The notes beneath the pieces were generated by a model. The model did no database searches and was not told the DNA's origin. It was given only the letters and a program-made list of their open reading frames with translations. A stretch of DNA of 16,734 bases. Origin: Ruminococcaceae bacterium UBA1236 (lineage in GTDB: Bacteria > Bacillota > Clostridia > Oscillospirales > Acutalibacteraceae). Of the stretch, positions 1 to 6,120 are shown piece by piece. The stretch's first letter is position 1. The number at the start of each line of letters is the position of its first letter. The DNA is taken from positions 1 through 16,734 of the forward strand of contig DBWO01000014.1 of NCBI GenBank assembly GCA_002309055.1. Direction: 5' to 3'. The translations under genes were made by a program, and so were the position numbers.

Positions 1-555
1 CCACTTTCTGCCGGTGGGGAATCCGCCGCCGCCTCTGCCTCTGAGGCCTGAGTCGGAAACGCACTTGATAACATCTTCGGGAGTCATCTCGGTGAGAACC
101 TTGCCGAGCGCGGCATAGCCGTCCATGGCGATGTATTCATCGATGCTCTCGGGGTTGATAACGCCGCAGTTGCGAAGAGCAACTCTCTTCTGAGCGCGGT
201 AGAAAGCGGTGTCGTTAAGAGAGGTATACTGTATTGCCTTCTCTTCAACTTCTCCCTTGGTGTCTTCGTCAATGTCTCTGTAAACAAGGCGGTCAACGAT
301 GCGGCCTTTAAGAAGATGCTCTTCAACTATCTCGGCAACATCGTCTTTGGTAACGTGGCTGTAGAAAGTGCCTTCGGGGTAAACGATGACAACGGGACCT
401 CTTGCGCAAAGGCCGAAGCAGCCTGTGGGAACGAGCTTGATTTCTTCATCAAGGTTGAACTTCGCTATCTCGCTCTCGAACGCTTCCATAACAGCCTTGC
501 TGCCGGATGAGGTGCAGCCCGTGCCGCCGCACACTAAAACCTGTGAACGAATCAT
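1..555 (-). CDS. hydB: HydB/NuoF-like hydrogenase flavoprotein subunit, C-terminus beyond window
   Basis: This is the NADH-binding FMN/iron-sulfur subunit of a cytoplasmic bifurcating [FeFe] hydrogenase (HydABC or Hnd type), related to NuoF of complex I. Only the N-terminal 185 residues are present; the frame runs open through base 1. Residues 1 to about 90 form a thioredoxin-like [2Fe-2S] domain with C9, C14, C46 and C50 (C-x4-C, then C-x3-C), a fusion typical of HydB/HndC rather than NuoF of complex I. The NuoF domain follows, and the window ends inside its glycine-rich FMN/NADH motif GLRGRGGGGFPTGRKW (residues 170-185). The start ATG lies behind a GGAGG site, 16 bases after the upstream ferredoxin gene. 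The family normally runs to about 600 residues, so the rest, and probably hydA, lies past the left edge. Complex I is unlikely because the neighbours are hydrogenase genes. Confidence 0.93.
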   Translation of the reverse strand, partial: MIRSQVLVCGGTGCTSSGSKAVMEAFESEIAKFNLDEEIKLVPTGCFGLCARGPVVIVYPEGTFYSHVTKDDVAEIVEEHLLKGRIVDRLVYRDIDEDTKGEVEEKAIQYTSLNDTAFYRAQKRVALRNCGVINPESIDEYIAMDGYAALGKVLTEMTPEDVIKCVSDSGLRGRGGGGFPTGRKW

Positions 556-571
556 AAGCTTTTAACCTCCA

Positions 572-943
572 TTATTCAACTGCTGCGGCTATGGTGTACT
601 TTGAAACAACTTCGCCGCCCTTAAGATGCTTTTCGATAACTTCCGCTGCTTTTTCGGGAGTCATTTTTACATAGGTGACCTTGTCCTTGCCTGCCTCGAA
701 AATTTCGACAACGGGCTCATACTGGCAAACGCCTATGCAGCCTGTCTGCGATACGGTGACCTTTTCGGTGAGGCCTTCGTTGTTAACGCCCTCTACAAAA
801 GCGTTAAGCACGGGTCTTGCGCCGGCGGCTATGCCGCAGGTTGCCATACCGACTACTACGCGGATGTCTCCGCTGCCTTCTCTGAGAACTACTTTGCCTT
901 TCATTTTCTCTCTGATGGCGGCAAGTTCTTCCAATGATTTCAT
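572..943 (-). CDS. Thioredoxin-like [2Fe-2S] ferredoxin domain protein (HndB-like)
   Basis: A 123-residue protein of the stand-alone thioredoxin-like ferredoxin family found beside NuoF-like hydrogenase subunits (HndB of Desulfovibrio, TM1420 region of Thermotoga). A basic N-terminal helix (residues 1-17) precedes the fold. The first cluster motif reads GMATCGIAAGAR and holds a single cysteine, C36; the second reads QTGCIGVCQ with C69 and C73. Classical members have four ligands as C-x4-C plus C-x3-C, so one ligand is missing here. The cluster may be absent, altered, or use another ligand. It starts at ATG 943 behind GAGAGGAAAGG, 41 bases after the ATPase gene, and lies 16 bases before hydB, so it is co-transcribed. 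It may pass electrons to HydB or serve as an assembly or regulatory subunit; the exact role is unknown. Confidence 0.85.
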   Translation of the reverse strand: MKSLEELAAIREKMKGKVVLREGSGDIRVVVGMATCGIAAGARPVLNAFVEGVNNEGLTEKVTVSQTGCIGVCQYEPVVEIFEAGKDKVTYVKMTPEKAAEVIEKHLKGGEVVSKYTIAAAVE

Positions 944-984
944 AAAACCTTTCCTCTCTATTGTAATTTTTTTATTATTTGCAT

Positions 985-1530
985 TTATGTTAACGAGTCA
1001 TACCCCTCTTTGAGGTACTCCTCAATCCATTTTATCACTTCGTATTCGTCAAGCCTCACATCGTCGCCGAGCACTGCTCTGATTTCGGCGGTGTCAAGCT
1101 CAACCGCGCCCTCCCCTTTTTTGTGGGTGAACACCCAGTCGATTCCGGGGGCTCCCTGTATGAGAGCGGTGACCGTTGAAACGATGTCGCCCAGGGGAAT
1201 AAAGTCTATGTGGTTTTTATGGAAAAGAGCTTTTATAACCGTGCCGTGATTTTCTTCGCTTACGCTTGACTCAACGCTGATGCCGCCGCCCGTCTGCTCC
1301 GCCTCCATTTTGAGGAGAGGCACGCCGAGCCCGACGTTTCTTGTGGTGCGGGTTGTGAAAAACGGGTCCATAACACTAGCGACCTGTTCCTGAGTCATAC
1401 CGCATCCGTTATCCGTTACGGCGATTCCGAGCGTTTCGTCCGTTTCGTCAAGGTCGATTCTTATGACCGAGGCGCCCGCCTTAACGGAATTCTGCGCGAT
1501 GTCAAGTATATTGAGAGAAAGCTCTTTCAT
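985..1530 (-). CDS. GHKL-family ATPase, histidine-kinase-like, without dimerisation domain
   Basis: A 181-residue soluble protein whose first 105 or so residues are a GHKL (Bergerat-fold) ATP-binding domain. The N-box is DIAQNSVKAGA with N14, the G1 box DNGCGM (residues 40-45), the F-box DPFFTT (55-60) and the G2 box NVGLGVPLL (65-73). There is no HisKA dimerisation/phosphoacceptor domain, no sensor domain and no membrane segment, so it cannot be a classical histidine kinase alone. Residues 110-181 form an extension of unknown function rich in acidic and hydrophobic residues. Its start codon overlaps the stop of the PHP gene by four bases (ATGA), which indicates translational coupling. The role is inferred from context: ATP-dependent signalling or protein phosphorylation tied to the hydrogenase. 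An ATPase or chaperone function without kinase activity is also possible. Confidence 0.85.
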   Translation of the reverse strand: MKELSLNILDIAQNSVKAGASVIRIDLDETDETLGIAVTDNGCGMTQEQVASVMDPFFTTRTTRNVGLGVPLLKMEAEQTGGGISVESSVSEENHGTVIKALFHKNHIDFIPLGDIVSTVTALIQGAPGIDWVFTHKKGEGAVELDTAEIRAVLGDDVRLDEYEVIKWIEEYLKEGYDSLT

Positions 1531-2261
1531 ATCTGTTTTAACCTTTCGATAAGGCGCTGCCTTATGAGGGAGAAATCTTCCGCCGGCGCGTCAAGCTCAA
1601 TGTAATTATCCCTGCCGTTTATATCCCACAGGTAGTGGGCGTCGGACGAGTGGATAATTGTTTTTTGGCCGAGCGCGGGATATTTCTCTTTAAGCTCCGC
1701 GTCCCTGCCGGCGTCTTTGATTTCGGCGCAGGTGAAAACGGGAGTGTCGGGCAGAGTGCCGAGCACCGCAATTATGCCGTTTGCTTCTCTGTCGATATGA
1801 GCGGGGTAGCAAACACCGCCGAATTTTTCGACTCTTCCGGGCACCTCGTCAATAGTGATGCCGAGCGCGTTGGGGAGCATATATTTTTCTTCGCCCGAAA
1901 CGCTGTCGCTCTCATCGATGATTAACTGCCTGCCGAAAATGTCGGCTCTGTTTTCTATGAGAACTCTGCTGCCCTGCAGGCTTTCTTCAAAAGCGAGCGC
2001 GCTCTCGAGAGCGGGAAAGAGGCACACTATGTGAATTTCCTCCGCCGTCGTAAGCTCCATACCGGGCACGGGCACAATGCCGTTTACCTCTGCCTGCCTG
2101 AAAAACGCGGGGCAGTTGCGGCAGGTGTTATGGTCTGTAAGAGCCATTATATCGAGCCCCGCGACCTTGCCCATACCGGCTATGTTGCCCGGTGTCATTT
2201 CATCGTCACCGCACGGTGACAGGCAGGAATGCAAGTGCAGGTCGTAATAAAACCTGCTCAT
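1527..2261 (-). CDS. PHP-domain metal-dependent phosphoesterase
   Basis: A 244-residue PHP (polymerase and histidinol phosphatase) domain protein with the metal-binding motifs in order: DLHLHS (H9, H11), LTDHN (D43, H44), GMEL (E69), H77, PAHIDR (H155) and SSDAHYL (D207, H209). All expected ligands of the two- or three-metal site are visible, so it should be catalytically competent. Family members hydrolyse phosphate esters, including histidinol phosphate, nucleoside bisphosphates and short nucleotides; the substrate here cannot be read from sequence. It is not fused to a polymerase and no histidine biosynthesis genes are nearby, so HisK-type histidinol phosphatase is unlikely. ATGA overlaps link it both to the DRTGG gene upstream and to the GHKL ATPase gene downstream, suggesting a joint function, perhaps phosphate removal opposing a kinase or cleavage of a signal nucleotide. 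Confidence 0.88.
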   Translation of the reverse strand: MSRFYYDLHLHSCLSPCGDDEMTPGNIAGMGKVAGLDIMALTDHNTCRNCPAFFRQAEVNGIVPVPGMELTTAEEIHIVCLFPALESALAFEESLQGSRVLIENRADIFGRQLIIDESDSVSGEEKYMLPNALGITIDEVPGRVEKFGGVCYPAHIDREANGIIAVLGTLPDTPVFTCAEIKDAGRDAELKEKYPALGQKTIIHSSDAHYLWDINGRDNYIELDAPAEDFSLIRQRLIERLKQI

Positions 2262-2584
2262 ATAAATTTGCCGATTTCAAGTGCGGTTTCATATATCGGC
2301 ATACCGCTTGAAATGATGTTAATCTCCCGGTCGAGAGCAGTCTGCTTTATCTCTTCGTCGAGTTCAACATCTTCCGCGAGAACCACACAGGCAACGTCCG
2401 CAAGTGAGGCGACGGCGACAACGTTGATGTTTGACATTATCGTTATCCACGCGTCGTCCGCTTTTGCCCTGCCCATTACCCAGCTGAGCAGGTCGCCCGC
2501 GTAAGCGCCTTTGATTTCGCGGTCCGCGTCGGGAAGAGTGACTGCCCTGAAACCGGCTTTTTCGATAAGCTCACTTACCTTCAC
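2258..2584 (-). CDS. DRTGG-domain-like small protein (second copy)
   Basis: A protein of about 108 residues resembling stand-alone DRTGG-domain proteins: an N-terminal helix (MKVSELIEKAG), a glycine/aspartate-containing segment GAYAGDLLSWVMGRAKADD, then alternating strands and helices ending SSGMPIYETALEIGKF. DRTGG domains occur beside CBS domains in family II pyrophosphatases and in PTA-like proteins, where a regulatory nucleotide-binding role is proposed; binding is not shown here. I chose GTG at 2584 because GGGGGTG lies six bases before it; GTG at 2593, giving three more residues, is the alternative. Either start lies inside the 3' end of the HydS-like gene, and the stop overlaps the PHP start as ATGA. 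It is one of two DRTGG genes in this operon. Confidence 0.78.
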   Translation of the reverse strand: MKVSELIEKAGFRAVTLPDADREIKGAYAGDLLSWVMGRAKADDAWITIMSNINVVAVASLADVACVVLAEDVELDEEIKQTALDREINIISSGMPIYETALEIGKFI

Positions 2585-3878
2585 TCTCTTCACCCCCGGC
2601 GGTATCTTTGTCGCTGTAATCTCTGATGTATTTCTGAATTATTTCTTTATAGGCAATTATGCAGTCATTCTGATCCGCGTTGCCCATCACTATATCCTCC
2701 GCGAAAGCTCTGCAGGTAGGCGCGCCGCAGGTGCCGCAGTCTATGCCGGGCAGTTCCTTGCGAAGGGCCTGTATCCTCGCCATAAGGCGCATTGATTCGC
2801 CGATATTGTCGCTGAGTCTGTTAAGAGGGTTGTAATTCGGTATATCGGTGAAAAAGAACTTTTCGGGGATATAGTCGCCGCCCTCTTTGTTGAGGGAAAC
2901 GGGCATATAACGCCTTAAAGTGTGTAAACGGTTTTTGGCAACGAAGGGGTTTTCCATCGCGAGCACACCGCCCACGCAGCCGCCCGGGCAGGCGTTAAGC
3001 TCAACGAAATCAACCTGCGGAATGTTGCCGTTTTCTATCTGCTCGAGAACGGAGATGACATTTCTCACTCCGTCCGCGGCGATAATCTTGTCGCTGAAGA
3101 TTGCCGAGGCCTCGCCGCCGCACATCGCCCAGCTAAGACCTATTCTGCCGGCCATTGAGGAAATCCCGGGGGATTTGTCGCGGTCCATAACGTTTATCAG
3201 GCGAAGGTAAACCTCGCTGATTGAAACCACAACGTCAACCTCGCTCTTATACTGCCCGAAGCCGTTTCTTACATAGCTGACTTTCGCCGGGCAGGGAGAT
3301 ATGAAGCAGATGCCTATATCTTCGCTCTTAAGCTCCGGGTGCTCCATAAGGACCTTTTCCCTCGCCATTGTCGCGGCAACCTCCATAGGAGGCAGGAGCG
3401 GCATGAGATTATCCTTGAGAAACGGGAATCTCAGAATAACGAGGCGCGTGGTCACGGGGCACGCTGTGCTGATGACGGGTTTTTTGATACCCTCGGTCTG
3501 CAGGTACATGCGGGTGTAGGCGGAAACAAACTCCGCGCCTTTCGCAACCTCAAACACATCGTCAAAGCCGATGTCTATGAGCCCCTGCAAAACATAGTCA
3601 AGGTCTTCGAGATTATCAAACTGCGCAAAAAGCGCGGGCGCCGGAAGCGCGACCTTGTATTTGAATTTTTTGATATCCTCAAGAGTGTCGTATTTGCTTC
3701 TCTTGGCCTGATGGGTGCAGTTTCTTATGCACTCACCGCAGTCAATGCAGCGTTCGTGGTCTATCTTGGCTTTGCCGTTGTGCACCCTGATTGCCTCTGT
3801 GGGGCAATGCTTCATGCAGGTGGTGCAGCCCGTGCATTTGCTTTCATCAAGAACAACCGAGTGTATGTATGAATTCAT
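2571..3878 (-). CDS. HydS-like [FeFe]-hydrogenase homologue, probably sensory
   Basis: A 435-residue iron-sulfur protein. Residues 10-60 carry two [4Fe-4S] motifs (C15, C18, C21, C25 and C44, C47, C50, C54). Residues 75-320 are an [FeFe]-hydrogenase large-subunit domain with all H-cluster ligands: C140 in STACPVT, C196 in SPCPAK, C297 and C301 in NACPGGCVGG. A139 stands where catalytic enzymes have the proton-relay cysteine of TSCCP, and S194/N295 replace the usual methionines of MPC and MAC. Residues 381-406 add another cluster motif (C381, C384, C389, C406; C-x2-C-x4-C-x16-C). The protein ends about 30 residues later, without the PAS domain that Thermotoga HydS carries. These changes match group C/D putative sensory hydrogenases, so I infer H2 or redox sensing rather than bulk turnover. 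The start is ATG 3878, behind AAGGAGG; an upstream GTG at 3887 lies inside that site. Confidence 0.9.
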   Translation of the reverse strand: MNSYIHSVVLDESKCTGCTTCMKHCPTEAIRVHNGKAKIDHERCIDCGECIRNCTHQAKRSKYDTLEDIKKFKYKVALPAPALFAQFDNLEDLDYVLQGLIDIGFDDVFEVAKGAEFVSAYTRMYLQTEGIKKPVISTACPVTTRLVILRFPFLKDNLMPLLPPMEVAATMAREKVLMEHPELKSEDIGICFISPCPAKVSYVRNGFGQYKSEVDVVVSISEVYLRLINVMDRDKSPGISSMAGRIGLSWAMCGGEASAIFSDKIIAADGVRNVISVLEQIENGNIPQVDFVELNACPGGCVGGVLAMENPFVAKNRLHTLRRYMPVSLNKEGGDYIPEKFFFTDIPNYNPLNRLSDNIGESMRLMARIQALRKELPGIDCGTCGAPTCRAFAEDIVMGNADQNDCIIAYKEIIQKYIRDYSDKDTAGGEESEGK

Positions 3879-3901
3879 CAGCCGCACCTCCTTGTAAAAG
3901 C

Positions 3902-4324
3902 TCAGAAGTAAACCTTCATGGTTATTGTTGTGCCCTTGCCTACCTCGGACTCGATATTCATCTCATCCGAATATCTCTTCATGTTGGGCAGACCCATTCC
4001 CGCGCCGAAGCCGAGGGAGCGGATATTGTCGCGGGCTGTTGAGTAGCCCTCCTCCATGGCCTTGTCGATATCTTCGATGCCGGGACCGCTGTCCTTAAGG
4101 ACTATCGTGACGCCCTTATCGTCAACGCTGACATCGGCCTCGCCGCCGCCGGCGTGAATGACCATGTTAATCTCGCCCTCGTACATCGCGATGGAAACTT
4201 TTCTGATAGTTTCCGGGTCAAGGCCGAGCTCCCTGAGTATCTTTTTTACTTTGACCGATGCGTGGCCGGCGGATGTGAAATTCTCGCCGTCCACATCAAA
4301 GTGGAAAGTAAGCTCATCACTCAT
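3902..4324 (-). CDS. RsbW/SpoIIAB-like GHKL ATPase (serine-kinase-like)
   Basis: A 140-residue soluble protein consisting of one GHKL ATP-binding domain of the anti-sigma-factor serine kinase type. Visible boxes are the N-box IAMYEGEINMVIHA (E49, N53), G1 KDSGPGIED (D78, G80, G82) and G2 GFGAGMGLPNMKRYSDEM (starting at 105). RsbW and SpoIIAB phosphorylate a STAS-domain antagonist and bind a sigma factor, but neither kind of partner is encoded nearby. The start overlaps the end of the DRTGG gene by eight bases, and the HydS-like gene follows 23 bases after its stop, so the three are probably made together. A kinase acting on a hydrogenase-linked target is a reasonable guess. The fold is clear, the target unknown. 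Confidence 0.87.
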   Translation of the reverse strand: MSDELTFHFDVDGENFTSAGHASVKVKKILRELGLDPETIRKVSIAMYEGEINMVIHAGGGEADVSVDDKGVTIVLKDSGPGIEDIDKAMEEGYSTARDNIRSLGFGAGMGLPNMKRYSDEMNIESEVGKGTTITMKVYF

Positions 4325-4670
4325 TTATCTCACCGTTGCCTTTCAGGCCGTTTGAGTAAAGGATACCGCAGGCCTCATACATGCGCTTGGGTGTGGCGAG
4401 CACTACCATGCCGTTTTCCTTCGCGAGCTCGATTATATCCGGACCGGGCTTTTTGGAACGGACGAAAACAACGGCTATCATATCCATCATCTCGGCTGTG
4501 CGGATGACCTGCGCGTTGACGAGGCCTGTCAGCAGAGCCGCCTGATCTTTAACATAGGCGAGCACATCGCTCATCATATCGCTGCCGCAGGCGGAGAGCA
4601 CTTCGCGCTCGAGGTTTTCGCCGCAGATAACTTCCGCGTCAAGCAGCTGTTTCATCTCGTTGATAGTCAT
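4317..4670 (-). CDS. DRTGG-domain-like small protein (first copy)
   Basis: A protein of about 117 residues with the pattern of DRTGG-domain proteins: N-terminal helix MTINEMKQLLDAEVICG, a central ACGSDMMSDVLAYVKDQAALLTG segment, alternating strands and helices, and a C-terminal stretch reading LATPKRMYEACGILYSNGL. The SDMMSDVLAYV segment aligns in position with AGDLLSWVMG of the other DRTGG protein in this operon. I chose ATG 4670 because GGGAG lies eight bases upstream; ATG 4676, two codons earlier, has only two bases of spacing. It follows hydC by a short gap and overlaps the RsbW-like ATPase gene by eight bases. A nucleotide- or ligand-sensing role is inferred from the fold only. Confidence 0.78.
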   Translation of the reverse strand: MTINEMKQLLDAEVICGENLEREVLSACGSDMMSDVLAYVKDQAALLTGLVNAQVIRTAEMMDMIAVVFVRSKKPGPDIIELAKENGMVVLATPKRMYEACGILYSNGLKGNGEINE

Positions 4671-4688
4671 AGCCATTTCTCCCGGGGA

Positions 4689-5183
4689 TTAAGCGTATTT
4701 CGCAAGTATGTCCTTTACCTGGTCGGGTGTTACTTTGCCGTAAACGTCGTCATTTACCATGAAGACGGGAGCAAGACCGCAGGCGCCTACGCAGCGGCAG
4801 TCCTCAAGTGAAAACCTGCCGTCTTCGGTGCACTCACCGGCGCCGATGTCGAGCTGCTTGCTGATTTCGTCAAAAACATCCTGTGAGCCCTTGACGTAGC
4901 ACGCTGTGCCGAGGCATACCGAAACATTGTACTCACCCTTGGGTGAAAGAGCAAACTGCGCATAGAAGGTGGAAACGCCGTAAACCTTCTCGAGGGGGAC
5001 GTCCATACCTTCGGCTATCATTACCTGAACTTCAAACGGAAGATAGCCGTAAATATCCTGCGCCTTCTGCATAACGGTCATAAGCAGGTGCTTGTCGTGC
5101 TTGCTGCTGTCGATGCAGGCCCGAAGCTCTGCCTCCTGCTCGGGTGTGCCGCGGAACGGGATTTTGCTTATTTTCTTGATCAT
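4689..5183 (-). CDS. hydC: HydC/NuoE-like hydrogenase subunit, [2Fe-2S]
   Basis: A 164-residue NuoE-type subunit of a bifurcating [FeFe] hydrogenase, which links the HydB flavin site to the electron chain of the complex in the cytoplasm. Residues 14-75 form the helical N-terminal domain, including the characteristic GYLPFEVQVMIAE and VYGVSTFYAQF stretches. Residues 85-164 are the thioredoxin-like domain with ligands C90 and C95 (CLGTAC) and C131 and C135 (CVGAC). The length is usual for the family. The start is ATG 5183, eight bases behind GGGAGG; an in-frame ATG at 5207 gives eight extra residues but lacks such a site. It is the first gene of the operon, about 50 bases downstream of a likely promoter. 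Complex I is improbable given the HydS, HydB and ferredoxin neighbours. Confidence 0.92.
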   Translation of the reverse strand: MIKKISKIPFRGTPEQEAELRACIDSSKHDKHLLMTVMQKAQDIYGYLPFEVQVMIAEGMDVPLEKVYGVSTFYAQFALSPKGEYNVSVCLGTACYVKGSQDVFDEISKQLDIGAGECTEDGRFSLEDCRCVGACGLAPVFMVNDDVYGKVTPDQVKDILAKYA

Positions 5184-5235
5184 TGTGTTTTCCTCCCAAT
5201 TAATCAATAAAATGCTTACATACTCTATCCGTGAG

Positions 5236-5244
5236 ATTATAACA
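5236..5244 (-). promoter_or_regulatory. Likely extended -10 promoter of the hydC operon
   Basis: Read on the minus strand, TGTTATAAT is a perfect extended -10 element (TG-N-TATAAT). The -35 region 17 bases upstream, TAGAAT at 5259-5264, matches the consensus at only three of six positions, as often seen with extended -10 promoters. Transcription would begin near 5229, leaving about 45 bases before the hydC start. The flanking sequence is very AT-rich. I saw no convincing Rex or FNR operator. Confidence 0.55.
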
Positions 5245-5300
5245 CATTATTATATAAAATTCTATATAATTTTTGACATTTATAGATATTTTTTCAGTAT

Positions 5301-5329
5301 TTGACATAGGCGAATTGCTAATATATAAT
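5301..5329 (+). promoter_or_regulatory. Consensus sigma-A promoter of the lipoprotein gene
   Basis: TTGACA at 5301-5306 and TATAAT at 5324-5329 are separated by 17 bases, a perfect housekeeping promoter. Predicted initiation near 5336 would place the ribosome binding site AGAGGTGAT (5335-5343) at the very 5' end of the transcript and leave a leader of only about ten bases before ATG 5347. Confidence 0.72.
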
Positions 5330-5346
5330 ATCACAGAGGTGATCTG

Positions 5347-6120
5347 ATGAAAAAACTCATTTCATTTGCGCTCGCCGCCGTGATTCTGCTCGCGCTTTGC
5401 TCCTGCGGAAAAATTGACAAAAGCGATGAGGAAGACGGACTGAGCAAAGTGACCGGCACTCACAGCCGCGAAGAATTCAGGGACTCAAAAGGCAGGGTCG
5501 TTTCCGTGCTTGAGGCGGACCTTCCCGAACTTGATGTTACACAGTCAAAAGGCGGAGTCGCCGCAATCAACACATATTTTGAGCAGTACAAAGCCGAAAT
5601 AACGAACGATATGGAAAAGAATACCGGCAATGTTTCCGAGTACCTTGACCGCTTCGGTTTTGAAGGGCCCCGCACAACAAAAATAACCTACGAAATCTAT
5701 TATGAAACAGAATATCTGCTGAGTATAATTCTGTACACGGGCACGGGCAGCGACCCCGAGACCGGCGAGCCCGACCCGCAGCTTCTCACCTTCTCGCTCA
5801 TCACCGGCTCGCGCCTTTCGATAAAGGAATTTCTGATTGACAAAGCGGACGAAAACTACCGCGAGGAAATGCTTGAGGGCGTGCTGAAAACAGCGGACAG
5901 AACCTACTCGCCGAATAACGTTCTGCTCACTGACGAAAAGAAAGACCTCATAAGAGAGGCCTTCCTTGAGGACGATTTTGTAGTGGATGAAAACGGCTTC
6001 ACTTTCGCCTTCTCACTCCCCTATCTCTCCGAGGGTTCGAGAGAGGGATACTACTACTGCGATGTGCCCGCGGAGGATGTAGCGGAGCACTATATAAACC
6101 CGGCGGAATATAAAGGATAA
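5347..6120 (+). CDS. Putative lipoprotein with DUF3298/RsiV-like domain
   Basis: A 257-residue exported protein. It begins with a lipoprotein signal peptide: KK at positions 2-3, a hydrophobic core to residue 17, and a lipobox ending LCSC with C20 as the likely lipidated cysteine. A short charged linker follows. From about residue 45 the layout resembles DUF4163/DUF3298 proteins (the extracellular part of RsiV and related proteins), notably LLTFSLITGSRLSIKEFL and the C-terminal FTFAFSLPYLSEGSREGYYY followed by a DVPAEDV-like strand. This similarity is judged by eye and is moderate. Anchoring at the outer face of the cytoplasmic membrane is expected; the function is unknown, perhaps ligand binding or cell-envelope sensing. 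It is a single-gene unit on the opposite strand to everything else here, with its own strong promoter and a shared terminator. No sigma factor gene adjoins it, so an anti-sigma role is not supported. Confidence 0.82.
   Translation: MKKLISFALAAVILLALCSCGKIDKSDEEDGLSKVTGTHSREEFRDSKGRVVSVLEADLPELDVTQSKGGVAAINTYFEQYKAEITNDMEKNTGNVSEYLDRFGFEGPRTTKITYEIYYETEYLLSIILYTGTGSDPETGEPDPQLLTFSLITGSRLSIKEFLIDKADENYREEMLEGVLKTADRTYSPNNVLLTDEKKDLIREAFLEDDFVVDENGFTFAFSLPYLSEGSREGYYYCDVPAEDVAEHYINPAEYKG

Noticed and set aside
3339..3872. Plus-strand open frame of 177 codons opposite the HydS-like gene
   Set aside because: The minus-strand frame carries all hydrogenase cysteine motifs; the plus frame lacks a ribosome binding site and recognisable domains.
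3879..3887. GTG start three codons upstream in the HydS-like gene
   Set aside because: That GTG is part of the Shine-Dalgarno sequence itself, so the ATG at 3878 is the sensible start.
1..5183. Respiratory complex I (nuo) operon
   Set aside because: Only NuoE- and NuoF-like genes are present; the fused ferredoxin domain of the NuoF-like protein and the HydS neighbour point to a bifurcating hydrogenase.
5184..5207. Upstream ATG for hydC
   Set aside because: It has no ribosome binding site, whereas the ATG at 5183 lies eight bases behind GGGAGG and gives the family's normal N-terminus.
5272..5308. Two TTTGACAT copies 28 bases apart, considered as an operator
   Set aside because: The second copy is the -35 element of the lipoprotein promoter. 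They are short direct matches without palindromic form and do not fit Rex or FNR sites.
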